DNA of 64,000 nucleotides from Rhodocytophaga rosea (GTDB lineage Bacteria > Bacteroidota > Bacteroidia > Cytophagales > 172606-1). The stretch's first letter is position 1. Each line of letters starts with the position of its first letter. The notes under the pieces are model-generated. The model saw only the letters and a list, made by a program, of their open reading frames with translations, ran no database searches and was not told where the DNA came from. The stretch covers positions 4,296,501 through 4,360,500 of the forward strand of contig NZ_CP048222.1 in the NCBI RefSeq assembly GCF_010119975.1, given 5' to 3'. Of this stretch, positions 55,071 to 63,945 are shown one piece after another. Made by a program: the position numbers and the translations under genes.

Positions 55071-55577
55071 TTAATACCAATCTCCAATAATATTAGAAAT
55101 GCTTTTAATATGATCAAACCCAAAAGTAAGCGGTTGATCGGTTTTCTCAGATACTTTCAAAGCATATCCTCCCGAGTTGTGTAAAAAACCTCCTAATTCA
55201 AAATAACAATATCCGTCTTGATAAAAGCAAGGGCTTAAGCTTTGATAGTTTTTGAATAATATATCTCTTTCCGCTTTCTGAAGCTGAAAACTGGGTTCTT
55301 GTAAAATCCAGTCTCCATTAATCCGCTCTGCTACAGGAACACTATTTTGATATTTACTAAAAATATTAATAGTTGATCCGTTAGCCACATATAATGTACT
55401 AATTCCAATTAAGTCTCCTATCCATTGAAAGAAAAGTAAGACTAATAAGCAATGAGTTACAAAGAGATACAATCTAGCTTTAGTTTGATTTTGTCTGTAA
55501 AGAAAACCAATTAAGCAGATAAGTAATCCAAGAATCTGTAAAAATACGAGTAGGGAAAAAAACACATTTAAATTCAT
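55071..55577 (-). CDS. Small membrane protein of unknown function
   Basis: A 168-residue protein from the ATG at 55577. A longer frame begins at a TTG 84 bases upstream. Two or more membrane helices occupy residues 1-75 (VFFSLLVFLQILGLLICLIG, LYLFVTHCLLVLLFFQWIG). A soluble C-terminal half follows with NSVPVAERINGDWILQEPSF and CFYQDGYCYFELGGFLHNSG. No family is recognised. The IS630-family right repeat lies 8 bases beyond its stop codon, so the insertion just missed the gene. It may have removed downstream sequence. Confidence 0.65.
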   Translation of the reverse strand: MNLNVFFSLLVFLQILGLLICLIGFLYRQNQTKARLYLFVTHCLLVLLFFQWIGDLIGISTLYVANGSTINIFSKYQNSVPVAERINGDWILQEPSFQLQKAERDILFKNYQSLSPCFYQDGYCYFELGGFLHNSGGYALKVSEKTDQPLTFGFDHIKSISNIIGDWY

Positions 55578-55704
55578 TATCAGACATCGTAATGAATAAA
55601 ATAGTCCTAGTACTAATATATTCAGCCGAATACGCCTGCTATAACTTCTATAGCCTTCCAATTTCTTATGCTTCTAAAGAGATCAGTGTATAAAAAAGTG
55701 AAGC

Positions 55705-56742
55705 TTATATAAAATTCACTTCCGCATGCAGGGCAATGCCAAACTTTTCGAGAACAGATTGTTGTACCTGTTCAGCTAAAGCTTTAATCTCGTTGCCATG
55801 AGCGCCTCCGTAATTTACTAACACTAAGGCCTGGTTTTTATGTACACCGGCTTTTCCTACAATTTTACCTTTCCATCCGGCTTGCTCAATCAGCCATCCG
55901 GCAGGCACTTTTACCGTATCGGGAGAAGTAACGTACCCAGGAGCAGCCGGATATTTTGCCTGGAGTTCTTCATATTGTTGTTTAGGAATTTCCGGATTTT
56001 TGAAGAAGCTGCCGGCATTTCCTATTTCCTTAGGATCTGGAAGTTTACTGCGGCGGATATGAATAACAGCATCGCTCACAGCCCGTAAGTTTAGCTCTGC
56101 TACATTCATTTGTTTCAACGTATCCTGAATAGCACCATACGAAACATTGAACTGGGCGACTTTATTTACCCGGAAGGTAACACTGGTGATAATGTACTGG
56201 CCTTTAAGTTCTTTCTTGAAAATACTTTCCCGGTAGCCAAACATACACTCGTTATGCGAAAATATGCGGACATCGCCCGTTTCTATGTGTACTGCTTCCA
56301 GGCTTTCAAAGGTCTCTTTAATTTCCACCCCATAGGCACCAATATTCTGCATGGGAGCCGCACCTACGGTTCCTGGAATCAGCGACAAATTTTCAAGACC
56401 GGCATAGTTGTTTTCAATACAATACATCACCAGATCATGCCATACTACTCCGGCACCAGCTTTCAGGTACACATAGGTATTATTCTCCGCTATTTTCTGA
56501 ATGCCCTTGATGTTGATCTTAATAACCAGCCCATCAAAATCCTGGGTGAACAGAAGGTTACTGCCGCCTCCCAGAATCAGCTTAGGAATGGAACGGTACT
56601 CTGGAAGTTTGAGCACTTCCTGTAATTCGGCCTGGGAACGTACTTCTGTAAAAAATGCAGCTTTCGCATCAATGCCGAATGTATTGTAAGGCCGGAGCGA
56701 AATATTCTTTGCAATAGTCATGGGGTGTATAACAGATACCAT
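55705..56742 (-). CDS. murB: UDP-N-acetylenolpyruvoylglucosamine reductase
   Basis: A 345-residue FAD enzyme that reduces the enolpyruvyl group in peptidoglycan precursor synthesis. It is a type I MurB. FAD-binding blocks are LILGGGSNLLF and GLENLSLIPGTVGAAPMQNI, then GAYGVEIKETFESLEAV. Catalytic residues are Ser245 (GNAGSFFKNP), Glu341 (LHAEVNFI) and the substrate-binding MFGYRES with Arg171. An internal ATG at 56721 (MTIAKNISLRPYNTFGID) would match the E. coli start better. Both are plausible. It is a single gene here, with no other mur gene nearby. Confidence 0.94.
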   Translation of the reverse strand: MVSVIHPMTIAKNISLRPYNTFGIDAKAAFFTEVRSQAELQEVLKLPEYRSIPKLILGGGSNLLFTQDFDGLVIKINIKGIQKIAENNTYVYLKAGAGVVWHDLVMYCIENNYAGLENLSLIPGTVGAAPMQNIGAYGVEIKETFESLEAVHIETGDVRIFSHNECMFGYRESIFKKELKGQYIITSVTFRVNKVAQFNVSYGAIQDTLKQMNVAELNLRAVSDAVIHIRRSKLPDPKEIGNAGSFFKNPEIPKQQYEELQAKYPAAPGYVTSPDTVKVPAGWLIEQAGWKGKIVGKAGVHKNQALVLVNYGGAHGNEIKALAEQVQQSVLEKFGIALHAEVNFI

Positions 56743-57155
56743 GCAGGCAAGTTATCTGGTTTTCTACAATTTTATTATACCTGTAGAAAGGGTAGCATGT
56801 AATAAATTATTCCAGAAGATGGAAGTTAGAAGAAGGAACACAAAAAGCGAGGATTCTCAAACTCTTTTGCTTTCCTACACTTTATGAGCTTTATAAACAA
56901 AGTTAATTTTAACTATTTTATGATTGAGTTATGTCCCTGTCAAAAACTTAGGCCGTCCTTACTTTTATTTTGCTTGCCCAAAATAAAAGTAACAAAACAA
57001 AAGGGCAAAATGAAAAATGCTTCAACGCTCATAGCCAACGCGCACCCCGCTTTTCATTTATCCTCCGCACATGGAATATTTATTTGATTATTTGTTAGCT
57101 TCCTTACTTATATCATTATGTCCACAACCGGATAAACCAATACACATAATAGTCC
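56743..57155. other. Intergenic region with a perfect palindromic repeat
   Basis: No convincing gene. A 67-codon plus-strand frame at 56884-57087 is basic and low in complexity, and its middle is the palindrome at 56961-56990, so it is judged non-coding. ATTATGT/ACATAAT forms a weak hairpin near 57114-57148. Confidence 0.55.
56961..56990. repeat. Perfect 12-bp inverted repeat, possible dispersed palindromic element
   Basis: ACTTTTATTTTG and its exact reverse complement flank a CTTGCC loop. AACAAAACAAAAGGGC follows. I recall similar sequences (an AAAGTAAC box next to a palindrome) as dispersed intergenic repeats in Bacteroidota. Whether it recurs in this genome cannot be tested here. Confidence 0.6.
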
Positions 57156-58355
57156 TCATCGTCCTGCCTGTGCTTTTTTTCGGCGCCTAAGTTCTTTTTG
57201 AATCAATTTATATTCCCGGCTGCTTTGTCCGGAAATGGAAGTATTTTCTTCTGCTCTTCGGAACAAATAAGGCATTACTGCTTCAATGGGGCCATAGGGA
57301 ACATATTTGGCAACATTATACCCTGCTTGGGCCAGATTATAGGAAATATGGTCGCTCATGCCATAGAGTTGTGCAAAATATACCCTGGGGTCTTGTGGGG
57401 TTATCCCATGTTTTTCCATCAACACGGTGAGGTAATAATTGCTTTGCTCATTGTGGGAGCCGGCACAAATGGAGATACGCTGTTTTTCATTCATGCAAAA
57501 TACCAGCGAGGAGTCAAAATCACGGTCGGTACTCTCTTTATCCGGCTGGATGGGGTCTGGCAATCCTCTTTTGGCGGCTTCGTCCCGTTCTTTTTCCATG
57601 TAAGCGCCCCTTACCAGTTTAGCACCCAAGTAATAATTGTTCATGGCCGCATAGTGGAAGGCTTTTTTGAGATTTTCCAGGCTTGCTTTGCGGTACATTT
57701 GATACGTATTATACACAATGGCTTGCTCCTTATTATATTTTTCCATCATGGCGTAGGCCAGTTTATCAATGGTATCCTGAATCCAGCTTTCTTCCCCATC
57801 TATAAATATGCGTACTTTATTTTCGTAGGCTTTTTTGCAAATCGCATCTACCCGGCGGCGGGCCAATTCATAACTGGCAATTTCCGGGTCGGTCATGTGC
57901 GTGCGCCGCTGTACTTTTTCCAATACTTCGCTTGCCGCAATACCCGTTACTTTAAACACCGAAAAAGGAATATTGGGATCTCCTTTTGCCCGTTCGATGG
58001 TAGCTATAATTTCTCTGGCCGTAGCATCAAAGCTTTGTTCGGTTTTTTCGCCTTCTACTGAATAATCGAGAATCGTTTTAATGTTGTAACTGGCCAGACT
58101 TTGAATGGCCCCTTCGCAATCGGCAATCGTTTCGCCGCCACAGAACTGTTCGAACAAGGTATATTTTATGGGCGTTTTTACAGGCAAGCGGAAGCGTAGC
58201 GCCGTCTTTATGAAGAAAGTACCTGTATTTACCAGCATATTGCTATTCATGGCGGCAAAAAGCAGGTGCATTTTTTTAAGGTCTAAATCAGATTTGGAAG
58301 CAAAGGCAGTGGCCGTATCTTCAAAAGAAACCGGTACTTTTTGAGTAAGTGTCAT
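57156..58355 (-). CDS. Proline dehydrogenase family protein
   Basis: A 399-residue FAD-dependent (beta/alpha)8 barrel enzyme for the first step of proline breakdown. The C-terminal YVPYGPIEAVMPYLFRRAEE and NTSISGQ hold the RRxxEN substrate motif. Other blocks are LFEQFCGGETIADCEGAI, TILDYSVEGEK, FIDGEESWIQDTIDKLAYAM, YNTYQMYRKASLENL and AKLVRGAYMEKERDEA. It is a stand-alone PRODH rather than a bifunctional PutA. No P5C dehydrogenase gene is in the window. It is 94 bases downstream of the DeoC-like gene on the same strand. Confidence 0.92.
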   Translation of the reverse strand: MTLTQKVPVSFEDTATAFASKSDLDLKKMHLLFAAMNSNMLVNTGTFFIKTALRFRLPVKTPIKYTLFEQFCGGETIADCEGAIQSLASYNIKTILDYSVEGEKTEQSFDATAREIIATIERAKGDPNIPFSVFKVTGIAASEVLEKVQRRTHMTDPEIASYELARRRVDAICKKAYENKVRIFIDGEESWIQDTIDKLAYAMMEKYNKEQAIVYNTYQMYRKASLENLKKAFHYAAMNNYYLGAKLVRGAYMEKERDEAAKRGLPDPIQPDKESTDRDFDSSLVFCMNEKQRISICAGSHNEQSNYYLTVLMEKHGITPQDPRVYFAQLYGMSDHISYNLAQAGYNVAKYVPYGPIEAVMPYLFRRAEENTSISGQSSREYKLIQKELRRRKKAQAGR

Positions 58356-58449
58356 GTATGGATATTAAATAAACAACTAAACAGCTGTTGCCAGCAAATA
58401 TAGGTAAAACAGAACTAAGACGTGGTTTGTTACAGCCTGAGCGAATAAC

Positions 58450-59106
58450 TTAGGATGTCTTTTCTAAAAAAGCTACGGATGGTACGCAAAGCAGATCTGT
58501 TCCGGCATCAATGAATTTTACATATGTCAGTTCATCTTCCTCTACCCAGGTTTTAATGCCTACCGATTCAGGCAACAGATTTCTCAAGTGGATTATGGCG
58601 GAATATGGAACACTTACCGAAACAAACGCCGGATATAGACATACATAATCTGCTCCGGCATCGGCACAGAGCTTACAAAATACTTCTTCTTCATGCGCCT
58701 GCCCGATACGAAAACCATCAGTCATTACGGTAAATGTGGCTTCCCTGGCATGTACCAGGTGAGCAAACCTGGCAATTTCAGCCTTTACCCAGTTCATACG
58801 ATTCGATTTCCAGGCTGATAAATTAATCATAAGTTCTATGCTTTGAGCCCCATCGGCAAAAGCCAGTTCCATTTCTGCGATCTTCGCCTCCGTACGCTGA
58901 AACCCAAAAGGATAGCCAATAACTGTGGTAAGCTGCACACTGGTACCTGCAGTTTCCCGGCTCGCTTTTTTTACCCAATATGGAGGCACACATAAGGCAC
59001 CTAGTTGTAATTGTACAGCCAGTTGGGCAGCTGCATCAATCTGGGTATCTGTTACCAGGGGATTCAGTAAAGTATACTCAATATACGGATGAATGGCTGA
59101 TTGCAT
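58450..59106 (-). CDS. DeoC-like aldolase homolog lacking the Schiff-base lysine
   Basis: A 218-residue TIM-barrel protein. Family blocks are YIEYTLLNP, LQLGALCVPPYWV, TTVIGYPFGFQRTEAKIAEM and the ADGAQSIELMIN strand. The usual ADYVKTSTGF block reads ADYVCLYPAF, so the Schiff-base lysine is Cys156. The Asp of EIDMVIN is Glu91, and the second lysine is kept (Lys185 in VGIKTW). Deoxyribose 5-phosphate aldolase activity is therefore doubtful. It may act on another substrate or be a non-catalytic homolog. No other nucleoside catabolism gene is nearby. Confidence 0.8.
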   Translation of the reverse strand: MQSAIHPYIEYTLLNPLVTDTQIDAAAQLAVQLQLGALCVPPYWVKKASRETAGTSVQLTTVIGYPFGFQRTEAKIAEMELAFADGAQSIELMINLSAWKSNRMNWVKAEIARFAHLVHAREATFTVMTDGFRIGQAHEEEVFCKLCADAGADYVCLYPAFVSVSVPYSAIIHLRNLLPESVGIKTWVEEDELTYVKFIDAGTDLLCVPSVAFLEKTS

Positions 59107-59701
59107 AGTGTTGTTTTTTAGTCATAAGTATCCCGTCTTCGGTAATGGGCGGGTTTTGCCCGTTCAACCAAATTGTGGAAAATGTGTAAGGTGTAAGAAA
59201 AACAGGCTTTCTGTATACTTTTTCAAACTTACCTCTCCTTCTTTCCAGGTTATACTCGCCCAATCGACTTAAAGTTATATGGAAATTGACAGGTATAGGT
59301 ATGATTTTTTCATACTTACGATGAAAATACAGGTATGAAATGAAACAATACTTATTTCTCCCTCCAGCAGGCAAATAGCGGAGGTAACCGGGTATAGCCA
59401 GAGAATAAATAAAAGTATGGTAAGGTTCTATTTAGAATCAACTGTTCCGGGTATGTGCTGTGGATATGTTAAGAGAAAATTGAATGCATACAAAACAGTA
59501 TTCGCCTTTAGAATTGCCAAAAAGTTGCTATTAAAATTACATAACCGCAGGTATATCTTTCGTTCACAAAAGCCTTGTAAATAAGCTATTGGTTGGCGGG
59601 AAATAAAATTGTCTATAAATTAAGTCAACCAAGTATACTTTATCTCAACTGCAAACTATGGGTTAAGCAGGCGGCACTGTCTGTTATTCACCATTACATC
59701 T
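59107..59701. other. Intergenic region upstream of the HAMP/GAF sensor
   Basis: About 595 bases without a gene I can support. A 98-codon minus-strand frame at 59078-59374 overlaps the DeoC-like start and has no recognisable features. The remainder is AT-rich. No hairpin or repeat stands out. Confidence 0.5.
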
Positions 59702-61663
59702 ATGAAGTTAACTAACCTCAGTCTGGCAACAAAAATCAAGCTTGCCTTTTTGGTAGTGCCTGTAGCCCTGATCATTGTTATTACGGTATACAGTGGTTTT
59801 AACCTGATTAGTCAGCAAAATGAGCTTAAACGGTCTACAGCAACTCAGGTATCTGAGAGTGTAATTGAAAAAGTAGACAGGAATTTTTATGAACGGTTCG
59901 GCGACGTACAAGCTTATGCCTTTAATCGCCTCGCTGTGGAAACAGCATTGACTGACAGTATATCCGGACAGGCGCAGACTTTTATCAATACCATGACCGC
60001 CTATTATGTGTTATACGACCTGATGATGATCGTGGGCAAGGATGGAAAAGTGATTGCTACCAATACAACAGATAAGAACGGGTACAAACTGCAAACAGAA
60101 TTTTTAACCGGGAAGGATTTTAGCAGTTCAGAGTGGTTTAAAATATGCACTTCTCCCAAAGGACCCGAAGGAGGCGCCTGGTATTCTGATTTTGAGGCAA
60201 ATCCTTTTGTAGGGCAAATTCATGGGAGCAAAGGTTGGGGTATGGCCTATGCGGCCCCTATCCGCGATGATCTGGGGAATGCTATCGGCGTATGGTATAA
60301 TTTTGCAAGCTGGAAAGAGGTAACGCAGGGAATCCGGCAGGAGGCACTACAGGCTTTAAAAAAGAGCGAGCCAGGCGCAGAAATCTTCTTGCTCGACGAT
60401 AAAAGCAGGATTATCGACGCTTCCGACGAAAATCTGGTACTGAAAAGTAAACTGGAAGCCAGTGCACTCCAACAGGAAAACTTTACCCTGATTTCAGAAG
60501 GAAATACCTTGCAAGGCAAAGATTTTACGCACGGACATGCCGCTTCTGCAGGGGCATATACCTATAAAGGAAAAAACTGGAGCTGTGTAACCATTATTCC
60601 AAAAGCTGCTATTTCACTGGCTAATTTTTTTACCACTGAATTACTTCTCATCGACTTTTTATTCCTGGGGATTGCTTTCCTGGTGGCTACTACTATTTCA
60701 GGTAATCTGGTCAGGCAGATTTATCATTTACGGGATATAATTAATAAATTAAGCACAGGCGATTTATCAAACTTTGAGGGTGGACAGGCTGGGAAAGATG
60801 AACTGGCGCAAATGGCCTTGTCAGTAGAGGTTCTGGCAAAAGGCTTACAACAAACTTCTACTTTTGCGGAAGAAGTAGGCAAAGGAAATTTTGAAGCCAG
60901 TTTTACTCCGCTCAGTGAAAAAGATACCCTGGGTAATTCCCTCATTAAAATGAGCAATAACCTGAAACTGGCTGCCGAAGAAGATAAACGCCGTAACTGG
61001 TCTACGGAAGGGCTGGCCCGTTTTTCTGAAATTATGCGTAATACCAATGATTTAACACTACTCTCCGAAGCGCTGGTGAGTAATCTGGTAAAATATCTGA
61101 AGGCCAGTCATGGAAGCCTGTTTATTGTAAATAATACGCAGCCACAGGCGATCCAGCTGGATCTGGCGGCCTGCTATGCATACGACCGGAAAAAGTTTAT
61201 CAGCAAAAGTATTCTTCCTGGGGAAGGTTTACTGGGAGAAGCCTATTTAGAAAAAGCGAGCATTTACAAAACAAAATTGCCCAAAAACTATATCAAAATA
61301 GCTTCTGGCATGGGCGACGGCGATCCGGCTTGCCTGCTGATTGTGCCGCTTAAAATCAATGAAAAGGTAGAAGGTCTTATTGAAATTGCATCCTTTACGG
61401 TGCTGGAGCCCTACCAGATAATATTTGTAGAAAAACTGGCAGAAAACATTGCTGCCTCTATTGCAACGGTAAAAATAAACCAGGTCACCAGAAAATTACT
61501 GGAAGAATCGCAGCAACAGGCTGAACAGATGCGGGCACAGGAAGAGGAAATGCGCCAGAATATGGAAGAATTGATTGCTACCCAGGAAGAAATGCACCGG
61601 AAAGAAAACGATTATCTGCAAATGATTGAGCGATACAAGCAGAAAACAGAAGCGGAGGAGTAA
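59702..61663 (+). CDS. Membrane sensor with cache-like, HAMP, GAF and coiled-coil parts, no output domain
   Basis: A 653-residue receptor. The first membrane helix is at about 14-35 (LAFLVVPVALIIVITVYSGF). A cache-like extracytoplasmic domain at about 36-308 contains YDLMMIVGKDGKVIATNTTD, WYSDFEANP and MAYAAPIRDDLGNAIGVWYN. A second helix lies at about 312-333, then a HAMP (334-390). The GAF at about 440-595 has SEALVSNLVKYLKASHGSLF and SILPGEGLLGEAYLEKA. A Gln/Glu-rich coiled coil ends the protein. No kinase, cyclase, GGDEF or chemotaxis signalling domain is present. It probably signals through a separate partner or is a scaffold. Confidence 0.85.
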   Translation: MKLTNLSLATKIKLAFLVVPVALIIVITVYSGFNLISQQNELKRSTATQVSESVIEKVDRNFYERFGDVQAYAFNRLAVETALTDSISGQAQTFINTMTAYYVLYDLMMIVGKDGKVIATNTTDKNGYKLQTEFLTGKDFSSSEWFKICTSPKGPEGGAWYSDFEANPFVGQIHGSKGWGMAYAAPIRDDLGNAIGVWYNFASWKEVTQGIRQEALQALKKSEPGAEIFLLDDKSRIIDASDENLVLKSKLEASALQQENFTLISEGNTLQGKDFTHGHAASAGAYTYKGKNWSCVTIIPKAAISLANFFTTELLLIDFLFLGIAFLVATTISGNLVRQIYHLRDIINKLSTGDLSNFEGGQAGKDELAQMALSVEVLAKGLQQTSTFAEEVGKGNFEASFTPLSEKDTLGNSLIKMSNNLKLAAEEDKRRNWSTEGLARFSEIMRNTNDLTLLSEALVSNLVKYLKASHGSLFIVNNTQPQAIQLDLAACYAYDRKKFISKSILPGEGLLGEAYLEKASIYKTKLPKNYIKIASGMGDGDPACLLIVPLKINEKVEGLIEIASFTVLEPYQIIFVEKLAENIAASIATVKINQVTRKLLEESQQQAEQMRAQEEEMRQNMEELIATQEEMHRKENDYLQMIERYKQKTEAEE

Positions 61664-61664
61664 A

Positions 61665-61751
61665 GATCGTTGCTAGTTAGTAATTGTCGTAGGCTGTCGA
61701 ATCACATATATATTCCACTTACCTGCTAACAACGAATAACCAACAACGATC
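61665..61751. repeat. Inverted and tandem AACAAC/ACGATC repeats between convergent genes
   Basis: GATCGTTG (61665-61672) pairs with CAACGATC (61744-61751). The right side also holds repeated units of the type AACAACGA and CAACGAT, ending in GATTTTTC. It may terminate both convergent genes or be a small dispersed repeat. Confidence 0.45.
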
Positions 61752-61760
61752 AACGATTTT

Positions 61761-62636
61761 TCAGGCAGAAAGCACAATTGGTTCCTCTACATCCATGCTC
61801 CTTATAAAATCGACCAGGCTATCTTCATGCGATAAATTAAATTTCTTGCGCAGCCGGTAACGGGCCGATTTCACACTTTCCGGCGCAATGCCCAGAATAG
61901 CCGCAGATTCTTTCAGATTCAGATTGAGCTTAACCAGGGCGCATACTTTCAAATCATTATTGCTCAGGTCAGGGAAACGATCTTTCAGGTTTCTAAACAA
62001 GCTGGGATGCACCTGGGCAAAATGAAGTTTAAAATTCTCCCAATCCTTATCTATGTGCAGGCTGTTGTCTAACAGGCGCTTGATGTGTTTAAATTGCTGA
62101 GGCATCTGCTCAGAAGGTGTTTTTTTTAGAATCTCAATATGATTACGCAACTCTTCGATCATCTCATTTTTCTGGAGTAAATTCATATTATAGGAAGCAA
62201 GTTGCTGGTTTTTAATTTCCAGTGCCCGTTGTAATTCTTTTTCTTTCAGCAACCTGTTTTCCAGCTCATCCTGCAAGATCGACTGCCGGCTCTCAGCTAA
62301 CTGGCGGTTCTTGTGTAAGTGTGTTCGCTGCATTTTGTACAAAAGTCCGCTGATAAGCAACATCACTACCATACCTGAAAGCATAATATTCATATATAAT
62401 GCATCCATTTCCTTCTCCGGGGTGAGTAACGTAAGGGGTCGATTTTGCAAAGGTTGATTCTTTGTTTCCTCATATACACTTTTGATCAGATCAGGGGTAT
62501 CTTCAGTCTGGTTACCTTCTGATACATTTTTATAATTTGAAATATATGGGTTTAATAGGACGATCCCCTCATTGGAAGAATAGGCTGTTGAGTTATAGCA
62601 AAAGACAAACAGGTAAAAAAAAAATGCCGATTTCAT
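61761..62636 (-). CDS. Membrane-anchored LuxR-type transcriptional regulator
   Basis: A 291-residue protein from the ATG at 62636, where a signal-like segment starts (MKSAFFFYLFVFCYNSTAYS). An in-frame ATG 126 bases upstream is possible. A short periplasmic stretch precedes a membrane helix at about 82-101 (YMNIMLSGMVVMLLISGLLY). A coiled coil runs at about 105-190. The C-terminal helix-turn-helix is LSNNDLKVCALVKLNLNLKE, then SAAILGIAPESVKSARYRLR. Relatives in Bacteroidota usually have periplasmic TPRs, which are absent here. It converges on the sensor gene, and a functional link is possible but not shown. Confidence 0.82.
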   Translation of the reverse strand: MKSAFFFYLFVFCYNSTAYSSNEGIVLLNPYISNYKNVSEGNQTEDTPDLIKSVYEETKNQPLQNRPLTLLTPEKEMDALYMNIMLSGMVVMLLISGLLYKMQRTHLHKNRQLAESRQSILQDELENRLLKEKELQRALEIKNQQLASYNMNLLQKNEMIEELRNHIEILKKTPSEQMPQQFKHIKRLLDNSLHIDKDWENFKLHFAQVHPSLFRNLKDRFPDLSNNDLKVCALVKLNLNLKESAAILGIAPESVKSARYRLRKKFNLSHEDSLVDFIRSMDVEEPIVLSA

Positions 62637-62837
62637 AGAGATAAGTTTTTTGTTGGTGCCTGCAAAGTAAACAGCTGTTGCCTCCAAAACGGATATGCTA
62701 AAAGTATTAAGACGTATGAGAAAAGTATTTTCCGGATGAAGGCAGAAAGTGCGGGAAACCATACATAAAAAGAGTGAAAGAATGTATTAGGTCGCATAAA
62801 CTTATATTTTTGTAATTGTTTTTTATACACCCTGCTT

Positions 62838-63224
62838 ATGCAACTTGCTAAAATTCACCATATTGCCATTATCTGTTCGGATTACGAACGTTCAAAAAAA
62901 TTCTATACGGAAGTATTGGGCTTACCAGTCATTCATGAAACTTTCCGGGCAGAACGGAATTCATATAAACTGGATTTAGCGGTGGGCAATCAGGCACAAA
63001 TTGAACTGTTCTCTTTTCCCGATACACCAGAACGTATCAGCCGTCCGGAAGCCAGAGGATTGAGGCATCTGGCTTTTCAGGTGGAAAATATTGATGCTAC
63101 TGTGCAGGAATTGGAAGCCCACCAGGTGAGTTGTGAACCCATCCGGGTAGATGACATTACTGGCAAACGGTTTACTTTCTTTACTGACCCCGATGGATTA
63201 CCTCTGGAATTATATGAAGCATAG
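62838..63224 (+). CDS. VOC superfamily protein (glyoxalase I-like, YaeR type)
   Basis: A 128-residue metalloenzyme-fold protein. Metal ligands expected for the family are His8 (KIHHIAI), Glu56 (QIELF), His78 (LRHLAF) and Glu124 (PLELYE). The blocks CSDYERSKKFYTEVLGLP, ERISRPEARGLRHLAFQVEN and TGKRFTFFTDPDGLPLELYE resemble the YaeR/SMU1112c subgroup. That subgroup is annotated as lactoylglutathione lyase-like but with unproven substrate. It has an ATG start and an own transcript upstream of the Crp-like regulator. Confidence 0.9.
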   Translation: MQLAKIHHIAIICSDYERSKKFYTEVLGLPVIHETFRAERNSYKLDLAVGNQAQIELFSFPDTPERISRPEARGLRHLAFQVENIDATVQELEAHQVSCEPIRVDDITGKRFTFFTDPDGLPLELYEA

Positions 63225-63335
63225 AAACAGACTTCACCTACTATTTTTCGTTTCTGAAATGCCGGCAAGCCGACAGAAGCTGGTTGCAAGTGAGAAAAGA
63301 AACTTCATACATTTAAAATAACAGCAGACCTTCCC

Positions 63336-63884
63336 ATGATAACACATGATATTGTAAGCACAATCGGACAATTCTCTGCTACAGAAATAGCCTTGTTTGA
63401 AAAACACACCACAAGAGAAACATTCAATAAAAATGATATTCTATTAAATGAGGGCGAAATTTGTCAGTCTGTTTACTTTGTTGAATCAGGCTGTTTCTTT
63501 CAGTTTCAGTTGAATGAAATCACTGAAACTATTATTGACCTGCATCTGCCAAAAGAGTGGGTATTTAATCACCAGAGTATCATAGCACAATCACTGTCAA
63601 AGACAGTGATTAAGGCTTTTAGCAGATCAGAGGTAGTTAAACTAAGTTTAAGCAGCTTGCATCATTTAATAGCTACATCTCAAGCCTTTTTGCAATTCGG
63701 GAGAATTTTCAATCAGGTGAATGACCGGACGTATCTTTTTGATAACTCATTAAATCCCGCACAAAAGTATGCGTACATACAAGAAGCTAAACCCCAGATC
63801 GCACAACTGTTTCCGATAAAAATGATTGCATCTTACCTTAAAATGGCTCCGGAAACATTGAGCCGCATACGGGCTAACTATTGA
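63336..63884 (+). CDS. Crp/Fnr-family transcriptional regulator
   Basis: A 182-residue protein with an N-terminal cyclic-nucleotide-binding-like barrel (ETFNKNDILLNEGEICQSVY, FVESGCFFQFQLNE, HLPKEWVFNH). A short C-terminal DNA-binding part follows (FPIKMIASYLKMAPETLSRI). The HTH recognition helix ASYLKMAPETLSRIRAN is complete, although the protein is about 20 residues shorter than E. coli Crp. The phosphate-binding cassette RxA is not obvious, so ligand binding is uncertain. It lies just upstream of a VOC gene cut by the window end and may control it. Confidence 0.88.
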   Translation: MITHDIVSTIGQFSATEIALFEKHTTRETFNKNDILLNEGEICQSVYFVESGCFFQFQLNEITETIIDLHLPKEWVFNHQSIIAQSLSKTVIKAFSRSEVVKLSLSSLHHLIATSQAFLQFGRIFNQVNDRTYLFDNSLNPAQKYAYIQEAKPQIAQLFPIKMIASYLKMAPETLSRIRANY

Positions 63885-63945
63885 ATTTCCTGATCTGGAT
63901 CAAGTGCTATTGAGGGAAGGAATCGCCATTTTTACAGAAAAAACT

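Noticed and set aside
56884-57087. 67-codon plus-strand frame in the murB-PRODH gap
   Set aside because: It reads through a perfect palindrome and a likely intergenic repeat; the basic peptide has no features of a real gene.
57198-58061. 287-codon plus-strand frame opposite the proline dehydrogenase gene
   Set aside because: It lies wholly antisense to a clear PRODH gene and has no recognised motif; long antisense frames are common opposite well-coded genes.
59078-59374. 98-codon minus-strand frame overlapping the DeoC-like start
   Set aside because: No recognised domain, an overlap with the real gene in another frame and unusual composition; probably chance.
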